Source: Myrica gale
Taxonomy: Eukaryota; Streptophyta; Magnoliopsida; Fagales; Myricaceae
Direction of reading: 5' to 3'
Length of the DNA stretch: 64,000 nt
Assembly (NCBI GenBank): GCA_963930655.1
Contig: OZ005607.1
Location: forward strand, 24,126,874-24,190,873
The translations under genes and the position numbers were made by a program. Shown here one piece after another: positions 34,674 to 47,055 of this stretch. The notes beneath the pieces were generated by a model, which worked only from the letters and a program-made list of their open reading frames with translations, was not told the DNA's origin and did not search any database. Each line of letters opens with the position of its first letter. Within the stretch, counting starts at the first letter, position 1.

Positions 34674-36905
34674 TTAGAATTTATCGTCTGGAACAAACCC
34701 CCTTTGCAACATTTCATCATGGAACCTAAATGCCTCCTTCAGGTTATCCTGGCTCACATATCCATTTATCAAAGAGGTGTATGTGGATCTATCAGGATTC
34801 ACACCTTTCTCAATCATCTTCCGCAGTATTAGTTCGGCCTCTTTCATTCTACCTTGTCTACAAAACCCATTCAAAATTACATTATATGTAATAATGTCAG
34901 GCAATAGCCCTTGTTTCTCCATCTTGTTAATCAAAACAAAAGCTATGTCCATATTCTCTTCTCTTACAAAACCATTGATAAGAGTATTGTATGTAATGCT
35001 ATCAGGAACAACTCCTTTTGACATCATCTGGCTCAAGAAGTCATCTGCCTTCAATGCATTACCTGACCGGCAATACCCTTTTATGACAGTGTTGAAAGTC
35101 ACAACAGAGGGTTTGATACCTTTTCCAGCCATCTCATCCCACAGCCTCAATGCCTCGGACACATGCCCCATACTGCAAAATCCATTAATGAGAATGCCAT
35201 AGGAAATGTAATTGGGAGGAATATCCCTAGAGATCATATCACCCCATAACTCCTCAGCTCTCTCCATTTCACCTACTTTGCAAAACCCATCAATTAGCGT
35301 ATTGTATGTCACTATGTCAGGCTTCAGATTCTTTTGAGTCATTGTCTCAAACAGGCTAAGTGCTTTATTCATATTCCCATCCTTACAGTAACCATGAATG
35401 AGAGTGGTGAATGTGTAGAAATCAGGAAAAACACCCCTTTCAACCATCTCATTGAAGAGCTCCTCTGCATCAGCCAACATCTTCCCTCCGCACAACCCAT
35501 TCAAAATAGTGTTGTATGTAACCACATCCATAACACAACCTTGCTCTAGCATTTCATCCCGTATCTTCAACGCCTCCGACATTCTGCCATTTCTACAGTA
35601 ACCATCAATAAGAATAGTATATATGACATTATCCGGAAGCAAACCAGCTTTCTTCATATTTCTGAAATGCATTACTGCCTGATCAAGATAACCATTCCTC
35701 ATAAAAACTCCAATAATCGAACTAAAACTAATTAAATCAGGAACGACATGACAACGCAACATTTCATTAAAAACATCTTGAGCTTCCGAAATATTATTCT
35801 TCCTACAACTCTCAACAAGCAGTGAGTTATAAGTTGCGGCATCAGGACACAACCCATTATGCAACATCTCCTCCAATATTTCCTTTGCTCTTCCATACTC
35901 TCCATTCTTACATAAACCATTTATGATAGCATTATAAGTGAAAAGGCCTGCTTTCAGCCCCTTACTTGACATTGAGTTCTTCAGCTCGAAAGCTTCGTCC
36001 AATAGCCCTTCACGACAATATGCATTGATTAGTGTATTATAAGTCACAACATCAGCAAAAACTCCCTTCTCTTCCATGTCTGATAAGAACAACTTAACTT
36101 TACTGATTTTCCCATCTTTGCACAATGCATTAACCATAATATTGAGTGTATAAACATTCAATTCAACTCCACTCCTAACGACTTCTCCATATATTTCCCA
36201 TGCCAAATCAACCCACCCTACCTTCACAAGCCCACCAAGAAGACTATTACAAGCATTAATAGGAACACAGAGCCCTTTACTTCTCAACGCCCGAAACGCT
36301 TCCGACCCTTCCCTCAGCTTCCTAGCTTGCACATAGGTCCTAATCAACAGATCAAAAACCACTGAATTCAACCCGAACCCGTCACAGACCGAAACCAACG
36401 ACTGAACAATCTCAACGCGGGACACGCCACTCTTCCTAACCATTCTAAGAATCAATGATTGCGCATCCGAGAGCCTCCGGCTGCACACCAAAACGTGAAC
36501 CATTGCACTCAAAGATTGTGATGAATGCTTAAAGTTTGGACTAGCGGACACAACCAAGTCAATAAACCTCTGACTCAGATGCAAATTTTCACGACAGCGG
36601 TAAAGAACTTCAACTACTAGTAACGGGTTTAACCGAAAGAGATGATTGCGCAATGAATGGGCATTACCTTGCTTTAAGCTGAAAAGAATCTTCTCTACTA
36701 CGAGAGAATCTGACAAAGGAGGCGTTGATGAAGCTGTTTCGCCCTGGGTATGTAGGGCTCTGAGGCCGTGGTTATTGTCAGGGCTTGGAGTAGAAGAGAA
36801 CCAGTGAGGTTTCGGAAAATAAGCCTGGTCATAGAAGGAAGGCTTAGTGAAGATTGTGAGGGTTCTGAGAGTGGGATTTGGGGAAAGTAACCGTTGAGTG
36901 GCCAT
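34674..36905 (-). CDS. P-class pentatricopeptide repeat protein (At5g01110-like)
   Basis: An intronless gene of 743 residues. The first about 40 residues (MATQRLLSPNPTLRTLTIFT and on) are rich in R, S and T with no acidic residue before D26, fitting a mitochondrial transit peptide. From about residue 180 to the end come roughly fifteen 35-residue PPR motifs with the usual VVTYNTLI.GYC..G core (for example DVVTYNTLINAYCREG, DIVTYNTLIDGFCKVG). There are no E, E+ or DYW extensions, so it is P class. The closing segment NPDRSTYTSLINGYVSQDNL followed by ..HDEMLQRGFVPDDKF matches Arabidopsis At5g01110 to its last residues, so the protein is complete. P-class PPR proteins bind organellar RNA and support processing, stability or splicing; the target here cannot be read from the sequence. 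Repetitive TIR elements start about 90 bp upstream of the ATG, inside the likely promoter or leader. Confidence 0.95.
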   Translation of the reverse strand: MATQRLLSPNPTLRTLTIFTKPSFYDQAYFPKPHWFSSTPSPDNNHGLRALHTQGETASSTPPLSDSLVVEKILFSLKQGNAHSLRNHLFRLNPLLVVEVLYRCRENLHLSQRFIDLVVSASPNFKHSSQSLSAMVHVLVCSRRLSDAQSLILRMVRKSGVSRVEIVQSLVSVCDGFGLNSVVFDLLIRTYVQARKLREGSEAFRALRSKGLCVPINACNSLLGGLVKVGWVDLAWEIYGEVVRSGVELNVYTLNIMVNALCKDGKISKVKLFLSDMEEKGVFADVVTYNTLINAYCREGLLDEAFELKNSMSSKGLKAGLFTYNAIINGLCKNGEYGRAKEILEEMLHNGLCPDAATYNSLLVESCRKNNISEAQDVFNEMLRCHVVPDLISFSSIIGVFMRNGYLDQAVMHFRNMKKAGLLPDNVIYTILIDGYCRNGRMSEALKIRDEMLEQGCVMDVVTYNTILNGLCGGKMLADAEELFNEMVERGVFPDFYTFTTLIHGYCKDGNMNKALSLFETMTQKNLKPDIVTYNTLIDGFCKVGEMERAEELWGDMISRDIPPNYISYGILINGFCSMGHVSEALRLWDEMAGKGIKPSVVTFNTVIKGYCRSGNALKADDFLSQMMSKGVVPDSITYNTLINGFVREENMDIAFVLINKMEKQGLLPDIITYNVILNGFCRQGRMKEAELILRKMIEKGVNPDRSTYTSLINGYVSQDNLKEAFRFHDEMLQRGFVPDDKF

Positions 36906-36995
36906 TGGAAGATGAAATAATTGCTTCGGGTGGGTTTTCTCATTTCAGTGCAGCAAACAAAGAGAGGAGAAACGGAAGACTCGGGCCCTGGAGTG

Positions 36996-37659
36996 AGGGG
37001 TGCTTAACGGTAGTGTAGACCGCGTGTAGACCGCAATTGACGGAATCACATAATTGACACTGTTACCGCACCGCTAAGGTACAATAACCGTTATTACCGG
37101 TGACGGTATTAATGGTAACGGTTATACGATAACCGCTTAAACCGTATAACCGTTGTGCAAAAAAAATAAGCTTTTTCCTTGATTGTTTCATTTTTTTCAC
37201 TGTTTTAGGCTATTTAAATTTTCAACATAATATCATAATAAATAATCATATCAAATGGACAATATCATAACATATTCAAATATAATGTCATAATCATTAA
37301 CAATCATAACAAATATAAAGTTGTTCAAAAGTATAACATAATATCATATTCAAACATAAAGATTAAAGTCTAATAAAAGTGTCAAACAATGTGAAATAAA
37401 CCAACTAACATATTTTAACAAAAGCTTAACAAAAGTATGTCACATATTCAATAATCATCTCAAGTCTCAACTAGGGGTGATTAACGGTAGTGTAGGTGAC
37501 GGTTTGGCGAAAACCGTCACCGTCATCGCAATTGACGGAATCACATATTTGACACCGTTACCGCACTGCTAAGACACAATAACTGCTCTTACCGCTAACG
37601 GTAGCGGTAGCAATTTTAGTGATTAAAACGGTAACCGCCGGTACAAATGAACACCCCTA
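36996..37659. repeat. Two copies of an AGGGGTG-ended, CCGTT-rich TIR repeat
   Basis: AGGGGTG.TTAACGGTAGTGTA begins at about 36,996 and again at 37,473. Both copies continue with CGCAATTGACGGAATCACAT, then TTGACAC.GTTACCGCAC.GC and runs of GGTAACCG-like words. The second copy (37,472-37,659) has inverted ends: TAGGGGTGAT on the left and GAACACCCCTA on the right. The first copy lacks a clear right end. No target duplication could be matched. AT-rich sequence with repeated CATAATATCATA words separates the copies. Confidence 0.65.
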
Positions 37660-37896
37660 CTTGAAGCAGTGGAGCTGCTCTGAGAATTCTCTTCGTCTCT
37701 CATGATTTGGTTATTCCAACGTTCTTTTCTTTTCTTTTCTTTTCTAAGTTTTTATTTATTTATTTTATGTATATGTATCAGTATCACAGTACACCCATTT
37801 AATTCGTTAATTTTTTTTTTCCAACGATCCATTTGTAAGTAACTTAAGGGAAAAAAAGTAGAAAAGTCGCGCCCCTATTACAAACAGAGTCCCAAG

Positions 37897-38196
37897 TAGG
37901 GTTGTCCACCTAACCGGCTGGACCGGCCAACCCGGACCGAAACTGGACCGGTTTTGGTCAAATCCGGCCAGAATCAGATCGGAGTATACCTCTCCAAACT
38001 GGCCCAAACCAGTAATCGACCTAAAATGACATGGCCCAACCTCAAAATCGGTCCAAAATGGCATGACCCAAACCGATCCAGACCGGACCGGTGAAACCGG
38101 GATCGGACCGGACCGAAAGAATGACCGGTCCGGTATACATACTCCACAAAATGTCCAGTTTGGCCGGCTAGACCGGACCGGACATGGAAAGCCCTA
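37897..38196. mobile_element. hAT-type MITE with exact 8-bp target duplication
   Basis: A 300-bp element from TAGGGTTGTCCACC to GGAAAGCCCTA, flanked on both sides by GTCCCAAG (37889-37896, 38197-38204). The terminal inverted repeat is TAGGGTTGTCCA against TAGGGCTTTCCA. The interior is built from CCGGACCGG-type words in both orientations and has no coding capacity. The 8-bp duplication assigns it to the hAT superfamily. Confidence 0.92.
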
Positions 38197-38204
38197 GTCC
38201 CAAG

Positions 38205-39235
38205 TGCAGGTTTGACAAAATGGAAATTTTAAGGAAAAAAAAAGATAAGAATGGAAATTTTAAAAAATTTTGGAAAATTTTGTTGTTGGTGTGAAAATTA
38301 ATTTGGAGTATAATTTATTGAATTTTATAAAAAATAGTTAAAATTTTGAAGTATAATTGATTGTAGTGAATTTTTTTGAAATTTTATAGGATTTGTGAAA
38401 AAGAAGATGGAAAAATGATTGGTATGTTATTTAATATAAATATATTATTAATATAAAATTTATTTTTGTCCACAATTAGTAGTAGGTACAAAAACCAGAG
38501 TGCAATTTTTCTTAAAAGCTTCATTCTAATCACATATTTTTGCCTTTTGTTCTTCGTTTTTTATTTATTGTGATAGTGGAATTAAATTATATTTTCCAAA
38601 ACAGAATAAGCATATATCATAAATGCCATTTAATTATTATTAAATCAAATTAAATTGAATTGGTTTGTATTAAATCCAAACATAGTATTGTTATATCTAT
38701 CTCGCTTGGTGGATTCCTTAACTTTACTCGCCTCCAATGAAATTCTCGGCCTAAACAGAGCACACTAATATTATTAAGCAAAAACAAAACCGCCGGCAAA
38801 AATCCGATCAAGGAGGAAGAGAAAGACGAGGAATCGAAGTGGAAGGCTCAAGCGCGATAGAGTAGGCAAAGCCTCTCCACCCACCATTATTCAAGTTGGG
38901 GATCAACGTCCGTTGAGATTTACATTTAGTCCTCCATAGAAGTGTCCTCTTGTGCATAGCAAAAGGCCTTAAAAAATGTCCTCTTGTACATAGCAAAAGG
39001 TCGCTTCGTTACACATTTTCTTCTCCTCTGTAATATGTTTGCATCAATAAAATGTAAGAAGTTTACAAGAGCTTAAGAATGGTTTGAGGTTTAACTCCTG
39101 ATTATTAGATACGACACCTCATTAGATATGTCAAAAATATGACATCCTGCATTTTGGTACGTTGTCGATGATACATTAAATGGACAAGAATTCCACCAAG
39201 AATTTCATTTTCTCTAAACTCTACCAAATTACCAA
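38205..39235. other. Intergenic, no gene recognised
   Basis: AT-rich. At 38,940-39,001 the phrase GTCCTCTTGT.CATAGCAAAAGG occurs twice with a 36-bp period. Sequence from about 39,240 on is probably promoter and leader of the homeodomain gene. Confidence 0.5.
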
Positions 39236-39579
39236 TTACAAGAAACATTTTTTTTCCGGGGCAGTAAATGCATAAAACGAGAGAGACGAATTAAACAGGA
39301 AGAAAAACATGCAGAAAAGAGCCAAAAACTCGACAACTAAACAAAAAACAGGGGAACAACGAAGCAAAACCCCAACCGTAGAACTTTTGATTGGAACAAG
39401 CAAATGGAAACGGAGAATTCCCTCTGCCTTCCCCCACCTTTTTTCCAGAAACTCTCTCATGGGAATTCATTTGCATTTATCTTCTGCTTCAAGCTTCTTG
39501 GCCTAATGGGTTTTGTTATTTGAGCCAACGGAATCCAGAACTTCTAGAGAGAGAAGGGATCACCGGGATATCACGCACA

Positions 39580-42500
39580 ATGGAAGGTAGTTTGTTTTAT
39601 TTTCTCCGTCTGAATTCGTACAAGCGTTTTGGGATCTCATTTTCTGTTTGATTCATGTGAATTTCTTTGGGTTTCTCGCATTTGAATTCCGGGATATTGG
39701 ACTCTTTGCATGAACAGGAAACTTCTGTAATGATGGAGGGTAATGCCCAGGAAGTGAATTTGGGAAAATTTACTTTTAGTGTTCTCTGCTTTCCCTTCTT
39801 TCCTGTTGGGACCCTATTGATAGATGATTTTGGTATTCGGGATTTTCTTCGCTTTTTCCCCTCTAACTTTCTTAGAACCAAATTGGGCGTTAATTTTTCT
39901 TTGTCCTTCTTTCCTCAAATTTCTTCACAATGGCAATAATAAGAGTATTTGCACTTGAGTTTGAGAATTTTCTGCCTTAATTGAAGTGTGTAAAAATTAA
40001 CGATCACCACCGAATGGAAATTCTGTTCTTTGGGAGATTTTTGGTCTTCCTGAAGCTTGCTCGGGTTATGTTTAAGATGAGAATTTGTTCTTTTCCCCTT
40101 CACTTTTTGCAAAGCACACACATTCCGGGATTGAGGTAAGTGTGGCTGCCGAACACACATTCCGGGATGCGGGGGTAAATATGCGAGTACAAGATTAAGA
40201 AAACAATGGTAATACCGGAAAAAAGCAAAGATAGAAAATAAATTTCTCTAACCCCAATTGTAAGCAGTAAGATAGACTTTTACAAATGTCATTCAGTGTA
40301 ATGCTCCTATATGCGTATATTTACATTATAGTGTAAATATTCAAACTAAGGGGTTTTGATGAACCTTTTATATGTTGGTCATCGAATCTGAACTGACTCC
40401 ATTTGACATTGTAGAAAGTCAATCAAGTTTCCTGGTATAACTTCTGTACCTCATGAAGCCTGATGGCTTCTGTCTCACAAAGAAGGTGATGTGCTGGGTG
40501 GGTTGGGTACCGAGAAGAGAAGCCAAGAATACAGATCATTGATTTGCTTTTTGGCTCAGGAGTTAAAAGAATTTATGACACTTGTTTGTTGATTTTCATG
40601 GAAAGCACTTAAATTGCTGTGATCTTCTTTCCACTTATCACGTGTTTCCTTATTAGTGTTGTTTTTCCCTTTCTTGAAATTAACCTGGTGGCTGATAGGG
40701 AACCAATATTCCTGCTAGATATCATGGTTATTGTTCTCCTTATTAATGTTTCCTGTTGCATTTCAATTCATGCTTAGAATCAAATGAAGTGCACTCTGAA
40801 GAGAATAAAGCTTCTTTGGAGAAAGATAAGAAAAGAAGGCTCAAGACACCTGCCCAGGTTATGGCTTTGGAAAAATTTTATAATGGTATTTTTTGCTTTT
40901 CTTGTCGTATCTTATTTTTGGATTCTTGCAAAGTGCAAAGTAATTTATTTCTCTAACGGAAAAAATCTTCAACTTGTATTAGAGCACAGATACCCTACAG
41001 AAGAATTGAAGTCCCAACTTGCAGAGCGTATAGGATTGACAGAAAAGCAAATATCTGGATGGTTTTGCCACAGGAGGTTAAAAGACAAAAGATTGTTGAG
41101 AGATGAAGCTTGTCCTAGTGGACGACAAGATCACTCAAGTGGTGTTATCCAGGATCGTGGCAGTGGACTTGGACAGGATTCATGTGGTAGCACAAAACAT
41201 GGAGATTACCGGAATGTTGATCCACGAGAAGTCGAAAGCCGAAGGCTCTATCGCAATGATTTTCCGGCTACAGGCCTCACCTATGAGCATAGAAATCATT
41301 GTATACCAACTGCCATTGCCACAGATAATACATCTTCAGAAAGTAGCCCATCTTCACAAGACAGGAGGTTTTCACAAGCTGAGGATGCAGATCATATGGA
41401 AAGTTCTAGATACCTGGTTCATAATGTGGCCCTTGCTCCCAAAAATGGCAATAGTGCAAAAGTCAACGGATACAAGCCATCAGGATACTTGAAAGTGAAG
41501 GGTGAAATTGAAAATGCTGCTATTACTGCTGTTAAGAGGCAATTGGGGCACCTTTATCGAGAGGATGGCCCATCGCTTGGTGTGGAATTTCAACCACTTC
41601 CTCCTGGTGCATTTGAGTCTCCACCTAGGAACCCGGATGGTAATTAGTAATATATTTCAATGCGAGGATAACTCCTTTTAATGAAGTTTTATGCTACTGG
41701 CCTTGCAAGTATGACATCTCTTATTGTTGTTGGTTAGATCTTGCTGCTTAATTTCTTAGTAGCTCTTATTGTTTCCATCATTTTCCTCTTTTTATCTTAT
41801 GTTTGTTTGAGAAAAGATCATCAATTACCACTAGAAATATTATTATTATTGCTTCAACTCATGCTTCCCAAAGAATAGATCCCGCTTTAATAACGACCAA
41901 TATAAATACATGCATTGCGATATGAAGGCTTCTTATTCCACAACAACGAATCCAGTAAAGAACTATATTGCACTTGTATTTTTTTGTTGGAAGATAAGAA
42001 CTGGACGAACATAACTAGCTCAAGCCATGTCCAATAAAAAAGTTTCAGTTTTGGGAGCAGGACCTAAAAGATTTATAGAAAGCTGTAAGGCTGATTTGTA
42101 TACAAGTCCTCTATTATATACAGGGTGCATTGGCTTTGGATTTGGTTGATTGGGATTTTGCAGGGTTTGAATTAGATTGATTGGTTAAAAGGAACTTATT
42201 GTGAGTTTTGAAATTGTCTCTATTATTGTGAGTTTTGAAAGCTGTAAGGAATTGTATTGCTTTTGGTATAAATAGCGTTCATGCGCTGGAAAGAAGTTTC
42301 CCAGCAATACTTCTTTCTCCAGAGGGTTGAAGTCTTATATGTCTAATTTAGTTTTATCTGTATTGCAGAAGTATACCATCTCCAGAATTCTGATCTTCAC
42401 CATTCTCCAGATATCTCTAGAGTGGAGAGGCAACCTAGTCTCAGCAATGTAAGTATACTTCTGAGTCCTTCTTGTTATGTACTGACAGATGTAGTGAGCA

Positions 42501-45500
42501 AAATATGTTTTGTATTTGATGTTTTTGTATGATGAGTATGATGAAGGGTGAAGGACTAGAAGAGCTTGTCAATCTCTCACTATAATCATATGAACTCATT
42601 ATGATGAGAGACAAGCCAGAGAAAATGGATGTTGAGTCTGAAAGCCCTTGTCATGTTTCTTGAACTGTACAACTGTGCAACATCTGATCAGCTCTAGTGG
42701 ATTTTATGATGCTATGATTAGGTTCAGACGGAGAAGATAGACTATAATGATTATGTGCATAGGTGCCTTTATGCGACCATCTATCGTTAGGAATCGTGAA
42801 GTTTGTGATAAAATCATGGTTTCCATTGTGATGTACTCAAATATAACTCACTCTGTACAGCTTTCTTTGCTTTTTGTTTTCCTTTTATTTACCTCTCCTG
42901 CCACTTTGGGGGTGGGGGGGGGGGGGGGAGAGATTTGCGTAGGAGTCTGATTATCAGTTATTTGTTAAAGGACTTGAGTTTTTGTTTTTTTTGTTTTTTT
43001 TACTGGGAAGGTTCATAACCAAATCTCCTACTGAACCCATTTACTTTTAAAATTTTCATATGTAATTGGGTTCCTTGCCAGAGCCATATGGCTAGGGCCA
43101 ACCTGAAACTGGCCAATTTGATTCTGTTTGTAAAATCCCACAAAGTACAAAATCACCAGCAAAGGCAAGTTACAATTTATGTCCTGGATGTGCGACCTAA
43201 ACTTCGTCATTTTGTCACTGTGTTTGGCCTTTGGAGAACTGAATCCATTGAGCTAAAGTGCTGTCTGAACCTTTTGATGTAGGGAGCAAAAGGTATGGAA
43301 ACCCAATATTTTTTAAAGAAGAATGTTACTTATTTATAGTTGAACTCATGGAAACTATAAACTCTGCAATAGAGGCTTTGCATCTATATTATGGGAACTG
43401 CACTCTTGATGTTTTCATATAAGCATTTTCTTTTGTGATCATTTAGTGACTTTTGCGCTAATATATTTCCCTTCACTCTGCCGTTCCAGAGATTTGAGGT
43501 GTATAATTCCAAGTTGTGTACGCAGGATTTTTATATGGAAGGGGCAAACCACAGCAGCATACATGGTTCTGAGTATCAGGATAAGATATCTAACCACCTA
43601 TTAAAACAGAGCTCAACTGTTCTTGACCATACCAAACCTTTCTCTAAACAGAACTCTTGCTTGGATCTGTATGAAGATTCTGCTGGAGAAACCTCTCTTT
43701 ACAACAGAAAGAGGAATCAAAGAATGAGCTATGCGCATGATGTTGAAGGGATGAGGATTAATTCGGTCACTAACTGTCATGGTCACTATGATGGGAAAGT
43801 TGTAAGTGAGTTGAGTGATGAGAATGTTAGGCACAGCATCATCCAAAGGAGGGAACGCTCCAAACCTAAGCCTTCAAGTTTGATAAATAACCTATGTGAG
43901 TCTGCTGATATGGAAGAGAGAGGGCTGTCAATGAGAATGACAAAGGTCTACTTTTTAGTTTGGACCTCACTACTAGTTTTTAATACTACTTAACAACGGT
44001 ATTGGCTGGAAGGACTTTGCTTCATGTTCTCTTCTCCTTATTCATATGTGCAGGAGGAGAAAGTCGATGGAAAATGGAAGGGCATAAAAGAATGCAGCGA
44101 CCAAGTTAAATCAAAGATGCACCTAAAAAATAACATGACAGTGAGTTTCTTACCCAAACTGCCAGTGAGTTTGAGCTTCGGCCAATGCTTAAAGGCAATA
44201 TTATGCATCAATAAATTATGAAATGTGGATTATTTTTGGATGTACCTCAGTGTGTACATATGGTTGATCTGTCCAGAGTATGCAGATACTCAGACATATC
44301 CATATATGCATGTATGAGGTGCAGTGTTTTGCCTTGATATTGATGCCCCTTTGCTATTCAAGGTTACAAAACGAGTCAGATCTGAACTTCCTCAGCAAGA
44401 TCATGTCTCAAAAGCATCATTCAGGAAAATGCCAACATGGAAATATCAGAGCAAAGGGTTGGTATAAATTTCTGCTTATGATGACGTTTCTGCCTCTATA
44501 TTAGTATGCTTGCTTCTTCACATGTTTATTCATCTTCATGTGGATGCTTGTCCTGTTTCATCCCTAGTGGCATCTGCATTTATACATTCTTCTTTCTCTA
44601 CGTCAAGCTGCATCATACGCTTTTATTCAAAAAAATTTGGTTGGGTCTTCCTCTGGTCATTTATTTTGTATAGCTTGGCCGAATATGTTAAGACCAATAT
44701 GAAAGAAATTAAAACTGAAAAATTCCCAGCACTTATTCTATGTTTAGGCAGCGAGTTATCTCTGAATTGTTGTGAATATATGGCTGCTGGGAAGGGATTC
44801 GGTTTTCAACAAACCTGTATTGCTGAATTATGGGGCATTTATAGTGATTCTATCATGTAGCTTTGTGTCCTCACTACTGTAGTGCCACCATGGTTGACCC
44901 TCTAAGGGTCTAACAGTAGTGGTATGCGTATAGTTTGTTGACAATGAGAATAGATCAAAGAAGTTTTTCCTTTTTGGTTGGTGGGGGAAGGGGGGCTGCA
45001 GGAAGGAATGGTATTTGCTTTGAATGCCAACATCTTAAGTGCGACCCTTGTATCCTATAATGGAAATATTTTCTTGGATGGTGATCCCCTTTAAATCTCC
45101 TGTCCTAAATCTGTCAATTTGGGGAGGGGTTGATTTGGAATTTTGATCTAGAATTGAAGTATCTCAAAAGGTAGCATATGAAATAAAAGAATCTGACACG
45201 GGAATGGTCAGCACCAAGGTTCGAAATTCAAATTAGTTCTAGGAATAATTTTCAAATAATTAGCCATCAAATTATGGGTCATTGGAAAACTCTGTGTCTA
45301 GTGTGTTTTTTCTAGAATCTCGGTATCAGAGTTTTACTCGCTATGCTCTGAAAAGCATATCCTAGCATCCTAGCATATTATGCTTCTTCGTTTCTGCAGA
45401 AAAAGGAGTTTTGAAAATGAAGGCATTGTTACCTTGGGGCAAATGTATGGCCATCATTACGATGTTGACTTACCCATAATGGAAGTTTTTGCTTAACAAA

Positions 45501-45851
45501 ATGTATGAAAGTAGAATAGCTACAGAACTCCTAGGACAGTGACCTTCCAATTAGAGATTACCTCTGCTCATTTTTTTTGCATGGAGTTTCTTTCCTTCTT
45601 TATCTCAAACTTCTTAGTTGTCCTTTTTTTGACAATTGAAGAATTCATAGTCTCATCTTCTCGATGCTGTGTATAGCTGGTGGCTTTTCTATCCCTAGTT
45701 TTGGAGATATTACTCTTTTCTTTTCTTTTCTTTTCCTCAACATGGCCAATTAATTTTTTGACTGCATTGTACATATCCTACTAGATCTGTCCTGGAGATC
45801 CCATCTAGCTTCAGCGAGGATGAAACCGCGGAAACCAGCTCTTCCATCTAG
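39580..45851 (+). CDS. Homeodomain protein of the At4g03250/RLT-related type
   Basis: Eight coding exons with GT-AG borders and consistent phase: 39580-39586, 40778-40885, 40983-41639, 42369-42448, 43490-43945, 44054-44140, 44363-44457 and 45785-45851, giving 518 residues. The first exon codes only for ME and one base of the next codon. The homeodomain covers about residues 18-76: KKRRLKTPAQVMALEKFYN, split by an intron before EHRYPTEELKSQ, then LTEKQISGWFCHRRLKDKR. Helix 3 reads WFCHRR instead of the usual WF.NRR. Residues about 205-246 hold a second conserved block ending YREDGPSLGVEF.PLPPGAFE, which also occurs in RLT1/RLT2. The DDT domain of true RLT proteins is absent. The last exon ends IPSSFSEDETAETSSSI, which fixes the unusual last donor (AAAGG, then GTTGGT) and a 1.3-kb final intron. 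A nuclear DNA-binding or chromatin role is inferred from the family. Confidence 0.9.
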
Positions 45852-47055
45852 GAGGCCGTAGTTGATGGATGGTAGAAACTTTAGGGTTCTCAAAGCAATG
45901 AGCATGTACACTAAAATGGAGAATCACTATTCTAACAAGGAGCATTACTTTGCATTGTCATCATCAGCAAAATTTGAGACTGCCAATTTCTTTTGGAATT
46001 TCTCACCTGTTTATATGTGTAGAAAGAACCCTTATTTTTTTTTAAGCTTGTAAATTTACTTTCTACTGAGGAAAATGTTGCAAATGAGCGTTTGGCTGCA
46101 AGATTTATCCGTCTGGATCCCCTTCGATAAAGGGGTATAAAACAAAGTTCCAGAATATATCGATGTTTTGGATTGTTTAAACAATAGCATGCAGTTTTTT
46201 CTTGCCCCTGGACGTGCCTTGCTTTGATTTATGGATTAGAAAAATTAGCCTCTCTCTCTCGCTCTCTCTTTTTCTCTTCTCCATTTACTATTTGGAATTT
46301 GGCGGCAGTTCTTGAAGTAATACAGATACATTATACGCATGGTAGGTATCCCCATTTAAAAAATTGGGAAAGAGATATCATCATTCGTTAATTCTTCAAT
46401 AATTTCAGTACTTTGAATCCTGTTTAGCCAATCAAAACCCTTTAATTAAGCTGGAGAGCTGATTCCGCTTGGAAATGTCTAAAATCCTCTAGTTCATTTA
46501 CTTTCCTTGATTTTCGTGTTCTCTTTAATTAATCTTTTTTTTTTAATTTTATTGTTTTTGGTATAAAAAAAAAGAGTAAAAAGGACTGGGAGGCAATCCA
46601 CCTCTCATGTTTGGGACAATGCATAGTATGATTACGTGGTAGATGACCTCCTCCTGGATCTGGGTATTCTAGTTAATAAGGACAAAGGTCCCCGCAGTAT
46701 AAAATATCAAACGCATTGCAAAAAGTCTCATCTAGGGAGAAAACTTGGAAAGTACAGACCTGCAGAAAATTCCAAGAGTATTTTTTTGGTGATAATTGAC
46801 CGATACAATTCACAAGCCACACAAGTCAGGTAAATTTGAGTTTACATCTGGAGATATATTCGAATCTAAAATTTCAGGGAGAGCACACCTCTAAGTCTTG
46901 GTCCAGACTCCCAAGCCAATCCTTTGGGTAAGTAGCAAGAGCTTAAAAATAAAAGACTATTTTCTGTTTCACCAAACTGATTCAAAGTTTATATGTAAAG
47001 CAGACTAAAACAGGAAGGAAAATTTACAGAGCTGATCTATCTTTTCTTGTGGGAA
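45852..47055. other. 3' flank of the homeodomain gene and intergenic
   Basis: Probably starts with the 3' untranslated region of the homeodomain gene. No other gene was seen. A CT-rich patch occurs at 46,249-46,285. Confidence 0.5.

Noticed and set aside
40784..41000. Long ORF start upstream of the homeodomain exon (frame beginning MKCTLKRIKLL)
   Set aside because: The first about 65 codons are exon 2 and intron read in the wrong frame. The correct frame gives SNEVHSEENKASLEKDKKRR and splices to EHRYP.
44363..44504. Homeodomain protein ending ...YQSKGWYKFLLMMTFLPLY
   Set aside because: The real last exon at 45,785-45,851 encodes the family ending SSFSEDETAETSSS in matching phase, so the reading past 44,457 is intron.
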